DNA from: Phaseolus vulgaris
Lineage: Eukaryota > Streptophyta > Magnoliopsida > Fabales > Fabaceae
Length of the DNA: 64,000 nucleotides
Reading direction: 5' to 3'
NCBI RefSeq assembly: GCF_000499845.2
Contig: NC_023756.2
Location: 41,479,393 to 41,543,392, forward strand
Shown: one piece after another, positions 35,441 to 46,705 of the stretch
Layout: each line of letters opens with the position of its first letter
Numbering within the stretch: the stretch's first letter is position 1
Program-made: the position numbers and the translations under genes
Notes under the pieces: model-generated
What the model saw: the letters and a program-made list of their open reading frames with translations, nothing else
What the model was told of the DNA's origin: nothing
Database searches by the model: none

Positions 35441-36150
35441 CCGGATTCGTGGGATATTACCCAATTTATCATAATATTAATAATGATAATATTATTTATT
35501 GATAATAATGGTATTAATAATGATAATATTATTTTTATTTATTGATAATATTGTTATTACTATTAATATTAATAACAATAATAACATTAATATTGTTTAT
35601 AATAAAAATTTCTCCATAATAACTACATCATCAATAAATTTAGTTATAATATAGAGTTATTTTTTTAAAACTAACTAGATTAACTCTCTTTATCTAAATT
35701 TTTTTGTTTATTAAGAAAGTGGACTATGAACTACGATTATAAAAAAATTGTTTTTTCCCAACTTGCGAAAACTCACAAACCAAAGATAACATAAAAGCTA
35801 TCTTGTTCATTGAAAAAGATACTTGAAAACCAAAGATAACATAAAAACTATTTGTTCATTGTTTTCTTTAGTGGAGTTGAGTTTACTCTAAACTACCTCC
35901 TTACTAGTAATTTCAGAAAGAAAAAAAAAAGGGAACAACATCACTAATTAATTTTAGAAATCACTGTAGAAATTACGAGTATCTAAATTATTTATCAATA
36001 ATAAAAATTTGTTCGTCAAGTCCGTTAAGATATTATTATTAGGGTCAATCATTACATTAAAAGTATTGTTCGCTTTGGAGATCACAACCCCGTCACAGTT
36101 TTGTCTTTAAAAGGTATATTGGTAGGTTAAGAAAGAAAGATATATAAACT
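35441..36150. repeat. Dispersed repeat shared with 54830-55445
   Basis: The order is an (ATT/AAT)n tract, CTCCATAATAACTACATCATC, GATTAACTCTCTTTATCTAAA, TTGCGAAAACTCACAAACC, and AAGTATTGTTCGCTTTG with CCGTCACAGTTTTGTC. The same order occurs at 54830-55445. This copy also carries a short internal duplication around AACCAAAGATAACATAAAA. No coding capacity. Confidence 0.75.
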
Positions 36151-36204
36151 GTCATTGATCTCGACTCTTTAGCGATGTGAGACCATTGGGTGTATCGAAA
36201 CAAA

Positions 36205-36323
36205 ACTAATTTAAATATTAATATTTTTTTTAGTTTCTAAAATAATATGTAATATAGTTAATATAGAAACTAATTATTTTTTATTTTTAAAATTATTTTT
36301 TATTTAATAATTTTCTCGTAATG
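36205..36323. mobile_element. Right half of a CACTA-type MITE
   Basis: It matches the right arm of the MITE family and ends TTTTCTCGTAATG. A possible left end (CACTAATTAATTTTAGAAA at 35942) lies in the repeat just upstream, so the element may have been rearranged. Confidence 0.55.
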
Positions 36324-37180
36324 GAATAAAATATTGTCTAAAGTTTTTCATTAGTTTTAGAAAGATAGTAGTTTTAGAAAATAAAACTAAAATGGTTCAG
36401 TTATATACTATATTTATTTCATAATATAACCTAAAACAAAACTTATTTTTCATTAATTTCAAATAATTTTCTCTATTACTTAAAAAAAAATGTCCTTACC
36501 AATAAGATGTGTATGAAGATTAAATATACATGAATAAAGATAAAAAGGAGATTTCTTTAGAAGATTGAGAAAGAGAAAAGTGTTAACTACAAAGAGTGTG
36601 AAATGTTTCCGCAAAAGAAAGAAGAGAATGAATATTAAAAATGCTTAATTAGTAGTACCAAAACTTTATTAAGGATGCATTGTCAAGTTATTTGCTGATT
36701 GGGCCAATCTGTTTTCAGGCCTTTATATGCAGGCCCAAAATGAAATCAAATTATTTTTATCTTCACACATTTTAAAAGTATATACACAATGTCAATGTCC
36801 ATGCCCATCAATAACTTTAGATTGATTTGTAATTTCATGTTTATAACCTTCAATTAAATAGTAAATTTTGTAAAAAAATGTAAAAGTCTTAAGTTGATCT
36901 CCCTTGTATTCTATGTCAAACTTTATGTTAGGGCTAAGAAATTATGAGTCAAATGAGAAGGGGAAACAAGAGTTGTACAAACAAATGAACAAAAGATTTG
37001 AAAAGAAAGAGACCCAAGGACATGTGACCATGGTTGTGGTCACTCAACACGCAACTTCATGGTGAAATGGAGCATATAGGGATTCTTTTCAAAAGCAATT
37101 AGTTGAGCTTTAAGATGAATGGGAGAATCTCAAGTCTATTGGAAAAATAATTCAAGGGCAAGACATCTTAGGAACTTCAA
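36324..37180. other. Intergenic DNA, distal MIR399 promoter
   Basis: Less AT-rich from about 36900. There is no ORF of note. It probably includes distal promoter sequence of the MIR399 gene that follows. Confidence 0.35.
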
Positions 37181-37319
37181 GCATATGCCATTCAAAACAA
37201 AAAAAAAAAAAACAAAAGGAAAGTAAAAAAGCTTTTAGCAAGAGGAGTATATCCAAAGCATAACCCTTGAGTATATGCCAATGTGTCTATGGTTTGCCCT
37301 AAGTGTTTTGCCTATATAA
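37181..37319 (+). promoter_or_regulatory. MIR399 promoter (first gene): P1BS sites and TATA
   Basis: Three matches to the PHR1-binding consensus GNATATNC: GCATATGC (37181-37188), GTATATCC (37247-37254) and GTATATGC (37271-37278). The last two start 24 bp apart, with AGCATAAC between them. TATATAA (37313-37319) lies 42 bp downstream of the last site. PHR1-type MYB factors activate phosphate-starvation genes through such sites; use here is inferred. Confidence 0.75.
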
Positions 37320-37399
37320 CATGTAGAAGGTGACAATCACTACTTGACAAAGAGGAAAATAGGAAGCAAGGGAGTGAGAGAGAGGGAGTTGTGTTCATT

Positions 37400-37545
37400 A
37401 GTAAGCAAATTCACTCTTAGGGCATGTCTCTTTTGGCAGGTAGTGGTGATTACTTTGGATTCATTTAGGGTTTACCAAAATATGTCTTATAGTAATCAAC
37501 TTGCCAAAGGAGAGCTGCCCTGTGAGTGTTTGACTTACCCATTTC
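37400..37545 (+). ncRNA. MIR399: MIR399 microRNA precursor (first gene)
   Basis: The 3' arm carries the 21-nt miR399 sequence at 37502-37522 (begins TGCCAAAGGAGAG, ends CTGCCCTG). The 5' arm carries the star at 37420-37440 (begins GGGCATGTCTC, ends TTTGGCAGG). The two pair along 19 positions with a 2-nt 3' overhang, one G:U and two adjacent mismatches; the stem extends on both sides (CACTC with GAGTG, GATTAC with GTAATC). miR399 is made on phosphate starvation, moves in the phloem, and cleaves the mRNA of PHO2, a ubiquitin-conjugating enzyme, to raise phosphate uptake. The TATA box is about 107 bp upstream of the star. A 78-codon ORF across the hairpin is incidental. Confidence 0.95.
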
Positions 37546-38805
37546 TCTCCTTTTCATGCATGCAAAGCAATTATAGGTAATGTGTAGGTGAGCTTGCAAA
37601 AATTAGTCAATAGCTTCAAAGAACTTTAGGTAGAAAGAAATAATATTTTCATTAGTAACTTTTTTTTTGTCGGAAAGTTAAGTGATTTGTCTATAATTAT
37701 TTTTCAAGCCTCTATTTGATTTGTATAGAAAAATCTCTACTTAGATTGTATAGAAAAATGTGTGAGCATGGGGGCAGTACAGCAGAATCTAAGTATGCTG
37801 GAGGCTCAAAGAGGTTATAACGAACCACTCTAGATGATTGTATTATGGTTAATTTTTTGGACTTGTTGATCAAGAGTAAGATTTTTTTTTTATCAAGAGT
37901 GAGATGGACAAAGAACAATGCACTTACACCAAGAGAATTTGCTCTTCTTTACATGGTCTTAAAAGGTAATGGTTTACCCTCTTAGAAATCAATAACCAGG
38001 ATTTTATAGCTGGAACATGTGATGAGTACTTTTTTATCTATGCATCTTGGTAGGAAAAGGTTATATATAATGCTTACTGATCTCTTCATCTTGGTTGGGA
38101 AATGTATTTGTAATCATGTTTTGCAGGTGAAAGCATAGGTAAGTGCAGTCACTGTGAGAAATGAGAATTCAAGAAGGAAACATGTGTTGAATGGGGCATT
38201 TTAGACGCTTACAGATGTAGTCAACTAATCAAAACAGAGAACACATTGAGTTTGGACATGTTTGAGGAAGACAAATGTCTGAATTTTTATGGGCACAGAA
38301 ATTGAGTTCGACTATAGGATACAATTGGAGAAAACAAATGAAAATACTCAATTGGTGTACTTATTGTAAGGTTTTTTTTCTCTAAATGAAAAGTTGATTT
38401 AGTCTTCTAATGTACATCATGTCAAGACATTGATCCCTTATAATTTTTTTCTAAAATATGGTTTAGAATGCGATTCCTTAGTGTGTCCAATTTTCCACCA
38501 TTTTTCAATTGTTCCTTAACTTCTTAATTATTGGAATAAAATGATAAAGATTTTCTTAGTTTAGAATTTAAAGTGTCTCACATATTTCGTGAAAACAATA
38601 TGTATGTTGATTTTTTTAATAAATTAAATTACCTTTAGTTTAGTTTTTTTACCCCTAGTGGTAAAGTTGGATTTTTGTAAAATTTGTTACAACCTCCAAT
38701 GATGTAGGTTTTGTTAGTCATTTGAGTAAGTGTTCTCTTTTACATGAATTTTGTTTGATCCCTTACCTATTTGTTTTTTTTTTTTAATGCTTAAAGTTTT
38801 TGGTT
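37546..38805. other. MIR399 downstream region
   Basis: Probably includes the 3' part of the primary transcript. No further hairpin or coding gene is recognised. Confidence 0.3.
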
Positions 38806-38870
38806 TGTTGGAGATCTCTCATGAGTCGATTTTATAAGATTGAGTTAGATTTAAAATTCACTTTATAATA
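38806..38870 (+). mobile_element. Decayed, deleted TRIM LTR
   Basis: It begins TGTTGGAGATCTC, jumps to a TGAGTCGATTTTATAAGATT-like segment and ends CTTTATAATA. Compared with the intact TRIM LTR at 7293-7406 it lacks about 50 bp in the middle and carries many transitions. Confidence 0.6.
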
Positions 38871-39676
38871 TGATTATCAACCTAATTAAGATTCTAAAAT
38901 TTCATAATAATATTTAACATAATTTAATAAAAATAAATGTGTTTAAATCACTATTTTGATAAAATAAATTCAATAAAAATTAGTGTGAACTTGACTAGAG
39001 AATGAGTGAGAATAACAATCCAACTTAGCTTGGTCTGCCTCAAACATAATAAGCTGCACATGTTGATTATTTCTCGGCCAAGTGTACCGAATCAACTGTA
39101 ATATAATACTCTTTAAAGTACGAATGTCGAATTCACAGGGAACAATTCTAATTAAGATTTTCTGTTATAAAACTCATTAAGTATAGAAAATAATTTTGAG
39201 ACTTTGTTCATAGCCAAATTAACGATTTCACAAATAACTATGAGAGTTAGGGTTTGATTCAGGACGTAACAAAACTAACTTATCAATTATAGAGAAAGAT
39301 ACTTGGGATTGAATTGCGTCTATCTCAATCATATGTATTTTGAATAATACAATATATAATACTCAAAACTACTTATTCTTGATGCTTAATTTAAAGTCAT
39401 TCATCTTGATTCCACATAGATGAAATTCATAAGATAATTTCTCAAACACTGATTCCTCATATTTAACAAATCATCCAACTTTAGGAACAAAATTATAATG
39501 CAATCAATAACCTGGAATCTATTCCTAGCATTACAAGTTATCAAGTATTTTCGTTTATTTCATATCCTTAAAGGTACTTTCCAGTTAAATTTAAGGATCA
39601 AAATCAAGACTCTATTGATCAGACAGAATCAAGCAATAAGCATAAAACGAAAATACCCAGAACAAGTAGAAAAGAG

Positions 39677-39723
<47 letters not shown>

Positions 39724-40578
39724 CAAGAATACATTTGATTAAGGTAAATTACATTCAATCCCAAGTTAGAAAGAACTTAGCCACTCATAAAAACAATAAT
39801 AAATATAAATAAAATAATATTACATAATAATTAATATTTTTTTTAAATATTAAAAAATACATTTAAATATAACACATTCTTATAAAATTGACTTATAAGG
39901 AATATTGTCCTACTTATATTGTAAATTGACAATAAAACTAAATATTTATGAGTGATTTGACAATCTAATAATAAGTGACATTATGTATAAGAAACCTTCA
40001 TATATTCAAAATTAGATTTTTATGATTAACTAATCTCACATAACCAATTTGTAAAATGAAGATTGTCTTTTTATATATTCTAAATTCACCTTATCTAAGT
40101 TAGAATAATTCTGTACAATTTGCTAATATGATAATATGATAAATTGATAATGGTAGATGTTACTGTTTGATTACGTATACTGTGCACATTTAATAGATTT
40201 CCTTTTACATTTTTGCGTTGTTTATTGATATTATTTTTCTTGCACTTTTAATTTTCTTTTCGATTTTGCTCTTTCGTTTTATTAATGTTGGTAAGGTGAC
40301 CCTATCAATCTTTTTCTTTTGTTGTTGACTCATCATAGTTAAAGTGAACAGGGAAAATATTATAAACATATATTTTTTTATGTATGAATGAAGCTTCTGG
40401 GTGATTTTGTCCCTGTGGCTTTTCTCTCACCAAATCTCAAGATGGAAAAAGGGATTCCATAGAGAAGGAAATCAAAGAACATTGAATAAATACTCATCAT
40501 TAATCGATTCCCCTTAAACAACTCAGAGGAAAAGGAAGTATGGAGAGACACTCACGAACCAAGAGGAATAAACTCCTC
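38871..40578. other. Intergenic DNA with repeat traces
   Basis: About 39050-39150 (TTTCTCGGCCAAGTGTACCG, GAATTCACAGGGA) resembles the edge of a plant retroelement repeat but is unassigned. A TA microsatellite of 41 bp lies at 39681-39721. No coding gene is seen. Confidence 0.35.
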
Positions 40579-40653
40579 GGATATCCATAGCATAACACAA
40601 GCATATGCTATTGCTTCATTGACCCTTTTCATCTCATTGATTAGATTTATAAA
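40579..40653 (+). promoter_or_regulatory. MIR399-type promoter of the decayed locus
   Basis: GGATATCC (40579-40586) and GCATATGC (40601-40608), both fitting GNATATNC, start 22 bp apart with AGCATAAC between them. A TATAAA lies at 40648-40653. The order and spacing match the promoters of the two intact MIR399 genes. Confidence 0.65.
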
Positions 40654-40699
40654 CTTGCCAAGTTTACTTGCAAAAATGTTGTTGTTCAAAACTAAAACT

Positions 40700-40757
40700 T
40701 AAGCAAATAAGTCATGGAGAATGGCAAGTATGATTAATTTGAAGCATCCGTTAATGC

Positions 40758-40796
<39 letters not shown>
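40700..40796 (+). pseudogene. Decayed MIR399 hairpin
   Basis: The phrase TAAGCAAAT (as at 37402 in the first gene; AGCAAAT in the second) is followed by a shortened star arm ending GAATGGCAAGTATGATTA. In the first intact gene the matching stretch ends TTTTGGCAGGTAG and reaches GATTA. At 40755 a mature-arm remnant, TGCCAAA, survives and runs straight into a TA microsatellite (40762-40796) where GGAGAG...CCCTG should be. About 10 nt of the star arm are also missing. It cannot form a miR399 duplex. The homology is weak base by base but supported by the upstream promoter. Confidence 0.6.
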
Positions 40797-40801
<5 letters not shown>

Positions 40802-41825
40802 TTGATATGAAAGGGTGAAATATAATGAGAAGAATAACACAAACATGGCAAGTTGCATTCCACTCACTTCTCTTAAAACTAAAATGCCATTCTCTCTAAA
40901 ATTGTCATACAGGTACCAAAGTTTAAAGTTATGGTCACATTTTTATTAGTTCATAGCAAATAAATGTACGTGATAAAGTTGCAGTCGTTAAAACTCTTAA
41001 AAAAATTACAATCGAAACATGTGTTTTAGTATAAACTCAGAAAGTTTGCTCTATTTTGTATTGTTTTCTCTAGGATGCTTTTTTTTGGTGCAAATGATAT
41101 CTCTTTGGTGTGTGATGGAAGATGTATTTGGAAAATGTGTTCTGACATTCAAATCAATATTTTTGGATAGTTATGGATAGTAAATGTTATTAAAATGTAT
41201 CTCTACGTGACACTTTTCAACCTATTTATAAGGTAGTGTTGGGTCTCCATGTGGATGAATCTGGATTAGAAGGGATAACATAGTTAATCGTGTTTTAGTT
41301 TGTGACAATTGAATCTTAATTGAATTAATCTCGTATTATAAGTGTTTGTTGCAGTATTTTCCTGAGATGTATTTGGTTGTGTTTCCTAGTTTATTCCAAC
41401 ATCTTCTCGACCTTCGTTGGTGGCGATGATTTCGACCATGTATAATACACTAGCTCCCAAAATAAATAAATAAAAAGCCTCTTTGTAAGAAAAATTTATG
41501 AATTTTCTTAGTTTAGCATCATCTAAAGATGTCGGGATAATCTTGGCTATCCTCCTAGCCACCCAGATTTGAGGGACAACTCCCTGTACATTTTAGGATT
41601 TTTTTTCGTACGGGTTGGTAGGGATGTGAAACAACACCTTTTGTGAATCTTTATGGTCGTTGGATGTGGATGGATCTAGCGTTGGGAAGGGATGTGCATT
41701 TTGGGTTTCCTTCGTTTTCAAGTTCTATAAACAACGGTGGGTCCTTTCGATGGGACCACCTTTGTTTTTTTATGAACCTGAGTAGTGGCTAGGTGCAAAG
41801 AGTATTTTTTTTCTTTAGGTTAGTA
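40797..41825. other. Intergenic DNA, retroelement edge at right
   Basis: AT-rich to about 41,350, then more balanced sequence that leads into the gag-like ORF remnant. It probably includes the 5' part of that retroelement, but no LTR boundary was found. Confidence 0.35.
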
Positions 41826-43110
41826 ATGTCTTCCTTCTTGAGTTTGTTGGCCTCTTCGGGTGGGTACTCGTCGAATGATTCTGGCGAGCCTTCAATTGCT
41901 TTAGGTATTAGTTCTGCCTCTGGGATTGGGTTAGGTTGATGCTCCCAGTAGGACAACAAATTTAGCCGAGAAACATGTTAGAGTGTTCTTCCCCCTCAAT
42001 TGGGTGACTAGGTAGATGGGTGTGTGACCAAATACTTTTCCAAGTATCTGTGGTTGTTTATGGTAGAGTCCTTTGTGGCTAGGGTGTTGATGCCTAAAAG
42101 GGATGTCGAGGTGGCATAATCTCAATGGAGCAAGGTAGTATCGTTGACAATGTTTGCCATAGCTGAAAGGGAGCTCAATCCGAGTTTTTTTACATCTACT
42201 CGTACTTTTCCACATATCTCCATGTTTATTTTGAAAATTTTACCATGGGTGTACTCATGAGCTTTGTTGCAAGTGTTTCGCTTGTTGTAAGAAATGTTCA
42301 AGTTAAAATCTTCCGCACATGTTTTTCTTCATTATTATAGTTCTCGGTCAATTGACCTGGCCGATTGGTTGTCCCTTGTTGACTAACTGTGAACATGTCT
42401 TTTCTCGCCCTACATGTCTTCATACAAAAGAATTTAAGGGGATTTTTCAAAGTTGTAGTTCAAACCATAGGTAACCATTTTCTCTATGACATTGGCAAAC
42501 CAAAGATCCCATTTTTTTTAAGGGCGTTAATGTTGTCCTAACGTCTTCCAAGAAGGAGGTTGTGACTTTAGCCTTAGTAGATGACCTCATCTTAGCATGG
42601 TTGGAGATGCAAAGCCCAGAATCTTGTGCTAACCAAGGTGATTGGTGTCAAAGCTTTCAAGACATCATCTACAAAGGTGAATAAACTTAAACACGAGTTG
42701 GCCAAGTCAGCTAGTTCTCCTGAGGCGACATCTGAAGCTAACTCCAATTTAGAAGAACAGAATAGGGAGGTCAAGCGAGACGTTGTAGTCGCGAAGATGA
42801 GACTGTGGCAAACTCAGTAAAAAATCAATATGAAAGAACTTGAGCAAAGTTGAACCGAGATGACTTTGGCTCATGAAGAGGTCGCATAGGGCAAGGTGAA
42901 TCTCGGGGTTGAACTTCAAAAATTCCAAGAATACATCCATAGTGTTCATAGAGAGGTTATAATCAAGTTGTCCGATAAACAACCTTCTTCTACGAAGTTT
43001 CTACTAAGGAGGGTAAATTTGATTCCAATAGGGATGTTTTTCGAGGTCAACTCGTGTCAATTGATGATATACTAATAGGTGGGATCAAGGGAAATAAAGA
43101 CGATGCAAAT
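41826..43110 (+). pseudogene. Gypsy-type gag-like ORF, heavily decayed
   Basis: The plus-strand reading begins MSSFLSLLASSGGYSSNDSG, a serine-rich start usual in these ORFs. It later shows SEFFYIYSYFS and ENFTMGVL (42170-42270), resembling the core of the 'putative gypsy type transposon' family (Transposase_28). Lysine/glutamate-rich coiled-coil sequence follows (KVNKLKHELAKSA, NLEEQNREVKRD, 42670-42790). Many stops and frame changes interrupt it. It belongs to the same ORF type as 52531-54255. Confidence 0.55.
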
Positions 43111-43527
43111 GAATGAAGTTCGAAATCTCTTTTACTTTTTGTATAACCTTTATAAAGTGACTAGGTTTTTTTCATTTTTGAACAATGTTTTGTAAGTGTT
43201 AATCAATACATACTCAGATCTTAATGAAGAGTTTATTTGATTATGCTTTATTAGATGTTAATTAACATTTACTTTTCATTTTTTTATTATTACTATTAAG
43301 GTTACTCGAGAGGAATCGCTTAGTTATGAAACTTCCTTAGTCGATACCTTATTTGAGAGGGGTTAACATGGTCAATTGTAGTCGACTTTGGGCGTCATTG
43401 AAGTGTCCTTATCTGAAATGAGATGTTCTTATCCAAGATGATCAAAGTAATAAAAATACTTTATCTGAAAGGACTTTGTTAGCGGCTTCAGCCTATCTGT
43501 TCATCTAAGGGTGTTTGATTGAGCTGA
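43111..43527. other. Retroelement-derived spacer
   Basis: Lies between a plus-strand gag-like remnant and a minus-strand integrase remnant. No domain is recognised. Confidence 0.3.
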
Positions 43528-43910
43528 TTATATGTATAATGTTGAGACATTCGTAAAAATTGATGATTCCTTGATGAATGAACTGTTAGTTATTATTAGT
43601 AATGATAATATGGGGACACCATATTGATATATGATGTACTTTCGCACAAAATTCTTTACACTTTTAGCCGAGATGGTAGCTAGGGGTTTAACATCGATCC
43701 ACTTTTTGAAGTAGTCGATAATGATCGACATAAATTTACACTGCCCTTTTCTGAGTGGGAAAGGTCCTATGATATCCATACCCCACATGGAAAACGACTA
43801 AGTGGAAGTGATGTGATGCATCTCCTCTGGCTTCTAATGCATTATGTTCCCATATTCTTAATATTTAGTACATTTCGTTACATAAACTGCATAGTCGCTC
43901 TGAATTGTCA
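43528..43910 (-). pseudogene. Ty3/gypsy integrase fragment
   Basis: The minus-strand ORF begins with the integrase core entry WGMDIIGPFPLRKGQ, KFMSIIIDYFKKWIDVKPLA, and VRKYIIYQYGVP. Upstream (43800-43910) are traces of the zinc-binding lead-in (CSLCN). The DNG motif after GVP is lost (ITNSSF instead). It points opposite to the neighbouring gag-like remnant, so the two come from different elements or from a rearrangement. Confidence 0.75.
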
Positions 43911-44466
43911 GCTAGTAATATTTGACTCTAAGACACACACATCTATCCAAAATAATATAAAATATAATTACAATAGTTTTCTACCTAAATAACAAATAAA
44001 TGATAAACTAGATAAGTTATCAAAAATAAAAATAATATTATATATAACTCAAATTATATATTCCTTTATTTTCATCAATTATATATGAATACATGGATTT
44101 ATATAACTAAAAAATAAATAAAGAATATTTAGAAATATCTACTTATGTCTTTTAAAATGTTTTTATTATGTTTTATAAAAAATTAACATCTAACTCATTC
44201 TAAGCATCTCAGGTCCATAAACCTCGACTTCATATGTTATGATAACTTTTAAGGCATCCAATATTCAAACATATTTGTGTGTTTCAGATATATGTAATAA
44301 ACTCTCCATCAACTTCTCTCACTACATGAGACTACATAATTTAAACACTTAAGTCAAAGTATATACGTAAAAATATAAACATTTGTACTAAATTCACAAC
44401 ATGTGTTGTGTGTGTATAATTCATGAGCATTTAAATAATCATCTCAATCACAATAAGATCTAAAAA

Positions 44467-44560
44467 TGTTGCTTGAGATACATAACATTGCTTGAGCGAT
44501 ATAACATCGCTTGAGGGACATAACATTACTTTAGCAATATAACATCGCTTCAGGGATATG
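44467..44560. repeat. Short tandem repeat, unit about 20 bp
   Basis: About five diverged copies of CATAACATYGCTTGAGSGA. Confidence 0.75.
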
Positions 44561-45536
44561 GATCCAAATGTTTTCGCTTGAGTAAAAAACACAACAAAGA
44601 CAAAAACCAAACTCGTAATCTCATTTTTACTGGAAGAAGAAATGTCTTGCTTGAGTGAAAATCTTTCACAAATGTAATATTTGACTCTAACATTTTCTCT
44701 TTAAGAGAGAAAGGTATTGCATAATCAAAAGTAAAAAAATGAAATTTTGTAGAAACAAAACATTTTCAAAACCCACAAAAAAAATATATTATTTCCGTTA
44801 TACCTTCTTTAAAATACCAAATTTCAACTATTTATTGTACAAATCTCATATTTAAACCATTTTAACTTATTCTGACCATGCAAAATTCAAATATGATTAA
44901 ATGAAGTTCAAATATCACTTCAAGTACAATTCAGTTTAATAAACAAGTACAATTCAGTTCAATAAACTAAATCTTATCCTTATAATAAGTTCCAAACTAC
45001 AATTTAAAATGATTTTCTATTTCAACAAACAAAATCTCTTAGTCAAAAATAGAAATGACTATCTAATACTCAATATCCTAAACAAAAATTATCACCTTAA
45101 TTCTAAATTATCTTAAACATAAACCTAGTCATTCAGATTCAATCACTTCTAAACGTAAATTTATATACTATACTTCACCAAAGATACATTCCCTTCAGAA
45201 AAAACATAACCAAATAAAACCAAAATTCAGTAAAAAATTAAACAAGTTGACTGAATATTTTTTTTTTCAATTGACCTAAAAAATAATGAGTTCACCAACT
45301 AGTAGAAGAAGGAATTAAGAGATTTTTTTAGAGAAAAAGGAACTCATTATGAATTAAAACTTATTTGAGTAGTTTGATCCTTGACATACCACATTGTAAG
45401 AAAAGGTCTAATTTTCGAAAGAGATGAGAAATAGAATTAGAAATTTATAAAGATAGAAGAATAAGGAACTAGAAAGAAAAAGCTTTACTAGAATAAAATA
45501 AAAGAAAGAAGGAAAATGATGATAACAAATCAAAAT

Positions 45537-45684
45537 AATAAGTAATTAGAATGTGAGATTATCATTTTATATATATATATAATAAATTAGTAAATATTTA
45601 CAGATAATAAGTAATTAGAATGTGAGATTATCATTAATTATATATATATATATATTTATTTATATTAAATTAGTAAATATTTAC
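45537..45684. repeat. Two-copy tandem duplication with TA expansion
   Basis: AATAAGTAATTAGAATGTGA...GATTATCATT, a TA run, and AAATTAGTAAATATTTACAG occur twice, about 69 bp apart at the start. The TA run is longer in the second copy. Confidence 0.8.
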
Positions 45685-46089
45685 AGGTGATTTAATAGTA
45701 ACTTTAATACATAATATAAATCTAACAAATCTTACTAATTAGTAAAATGAAAATTATTCTTATTTAATTTATACATTTTATTTTAACCTTTTTAATTTAA
45801 AGAATTTGAAATTTTTACTCCAACATATATCAATGAAAACATGAATAAAGACAATTTTGGGTTAAGAAATATGGCAAAAAAAGTTATTGATAACCCTCAA
45901 TTAGGTTATATAAGAAAAGGAAGCATATAACTTATGTACTAAATACTAATACATAAGCATTTCCTCCATCCTAAATTATTAGTAATTTTAACATAGATAA
46001 TTTGTGCAGTAATTCTTCTTTCTCCTCTTAATTTATCCTCACATAAATTACCTCAAACTTAACCAATATTGAAGTAAATATAATGTATT

Positions 46090-46705
46090 TGTATCGGTAC
46101 GGGGAAGATCGACACTCGGTCTTCTTGGCCGAGTCCCACCTGTCTGCCAGAGATCTGGTCTACCTGACCGAGACCAGGGGAACCTGGCCAAAACCTGAGA
46201 AACTTGGCCGAGGCGACCGAGACCAGGGAAGCCTGGCCGAGACCTGAGAGACTTTTCCAAGACCACGGAAGATTGGCCGAAACAAGGGGAATCGCCATGG
46301 TCGGCCTGGTCGACCGACCCATACTACCGTTAACGCTCAAACCAAGGTCAGTGAAGCTAATCCATCATTAAGGATTAGGTAATGTAACCCTAAGCGAGAT
46401 TTACTCTGCTAATCAGGCCCAATAAGGTAAACCCATTAAAATAATATAAATAGCACACATCCCAAAGAGAAAGGTATGTCATTTATTACTGTAAACCTAC
46501 CTGAGTATCTATCATCCGCTTTAATGACTTGAGCGTCAGAGTGCCTCCACAGGTACCCCCATTCGGTGTTCACCCGAGACCGAGAGCCGAAGGAGAAGCA
46601 CGAAGACGAGAGGAACCCCAATTCATCACCCAACAATCTGCCCGACCGAAGAAAGTAGACGAAGACTTCAATAGTTCTCTAGGTCTCATCTCTTTAGTAG
46701 GAACA
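46090..46705 (-). mobile_element. Solo LTR of a gypsy family
   Basis: On the minus strand it begins TGTTCCTACTAAAGAGATG and includes GGAGGCACTCTGACGCTCAA, a TATA-like CTATTTATATTATTTTAATG and GACCTTGGTTTGAGCG. It closes near GTACCGATACA. Its first 400 bp match the LTR at 52142-52528. The 3' part is a diverged internal repeat of CTCGGCCAGG/CCTGGTCTCGG. No internal region adjoins it. The target duplication is unclear, so the lower boundary may be a few bases off. Confidence 0.7.

Larger units (their letters stand above)
43911..46089. other. AT-rich intergenic DNA
   Basis: No gene is seen. It holds two small tandem repeats, reported separately. Confidence 0.4.

Noticed and set aside
37344..37580. 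A 78-codon plus-strand ORF across the first MIR399 hairpin
   Set aside because: It covers both miRNA arms, has no protein motif, and the hairpin fully explains the conserved sequence. A miRNA-encoded peptide is possible in principle but unsupported here.
41931..42215. A 94-codon minus-strand ORF
   Set aside because: The opposite strand carries the recognisable FFYIYSYF gag-like remnant, so this is its shadow.
46059..46340. Minus-strand ORFs with a repeated GLG/SLVS-like phrase
   Set aside because: They come from the internal repeat of the solo LTR.
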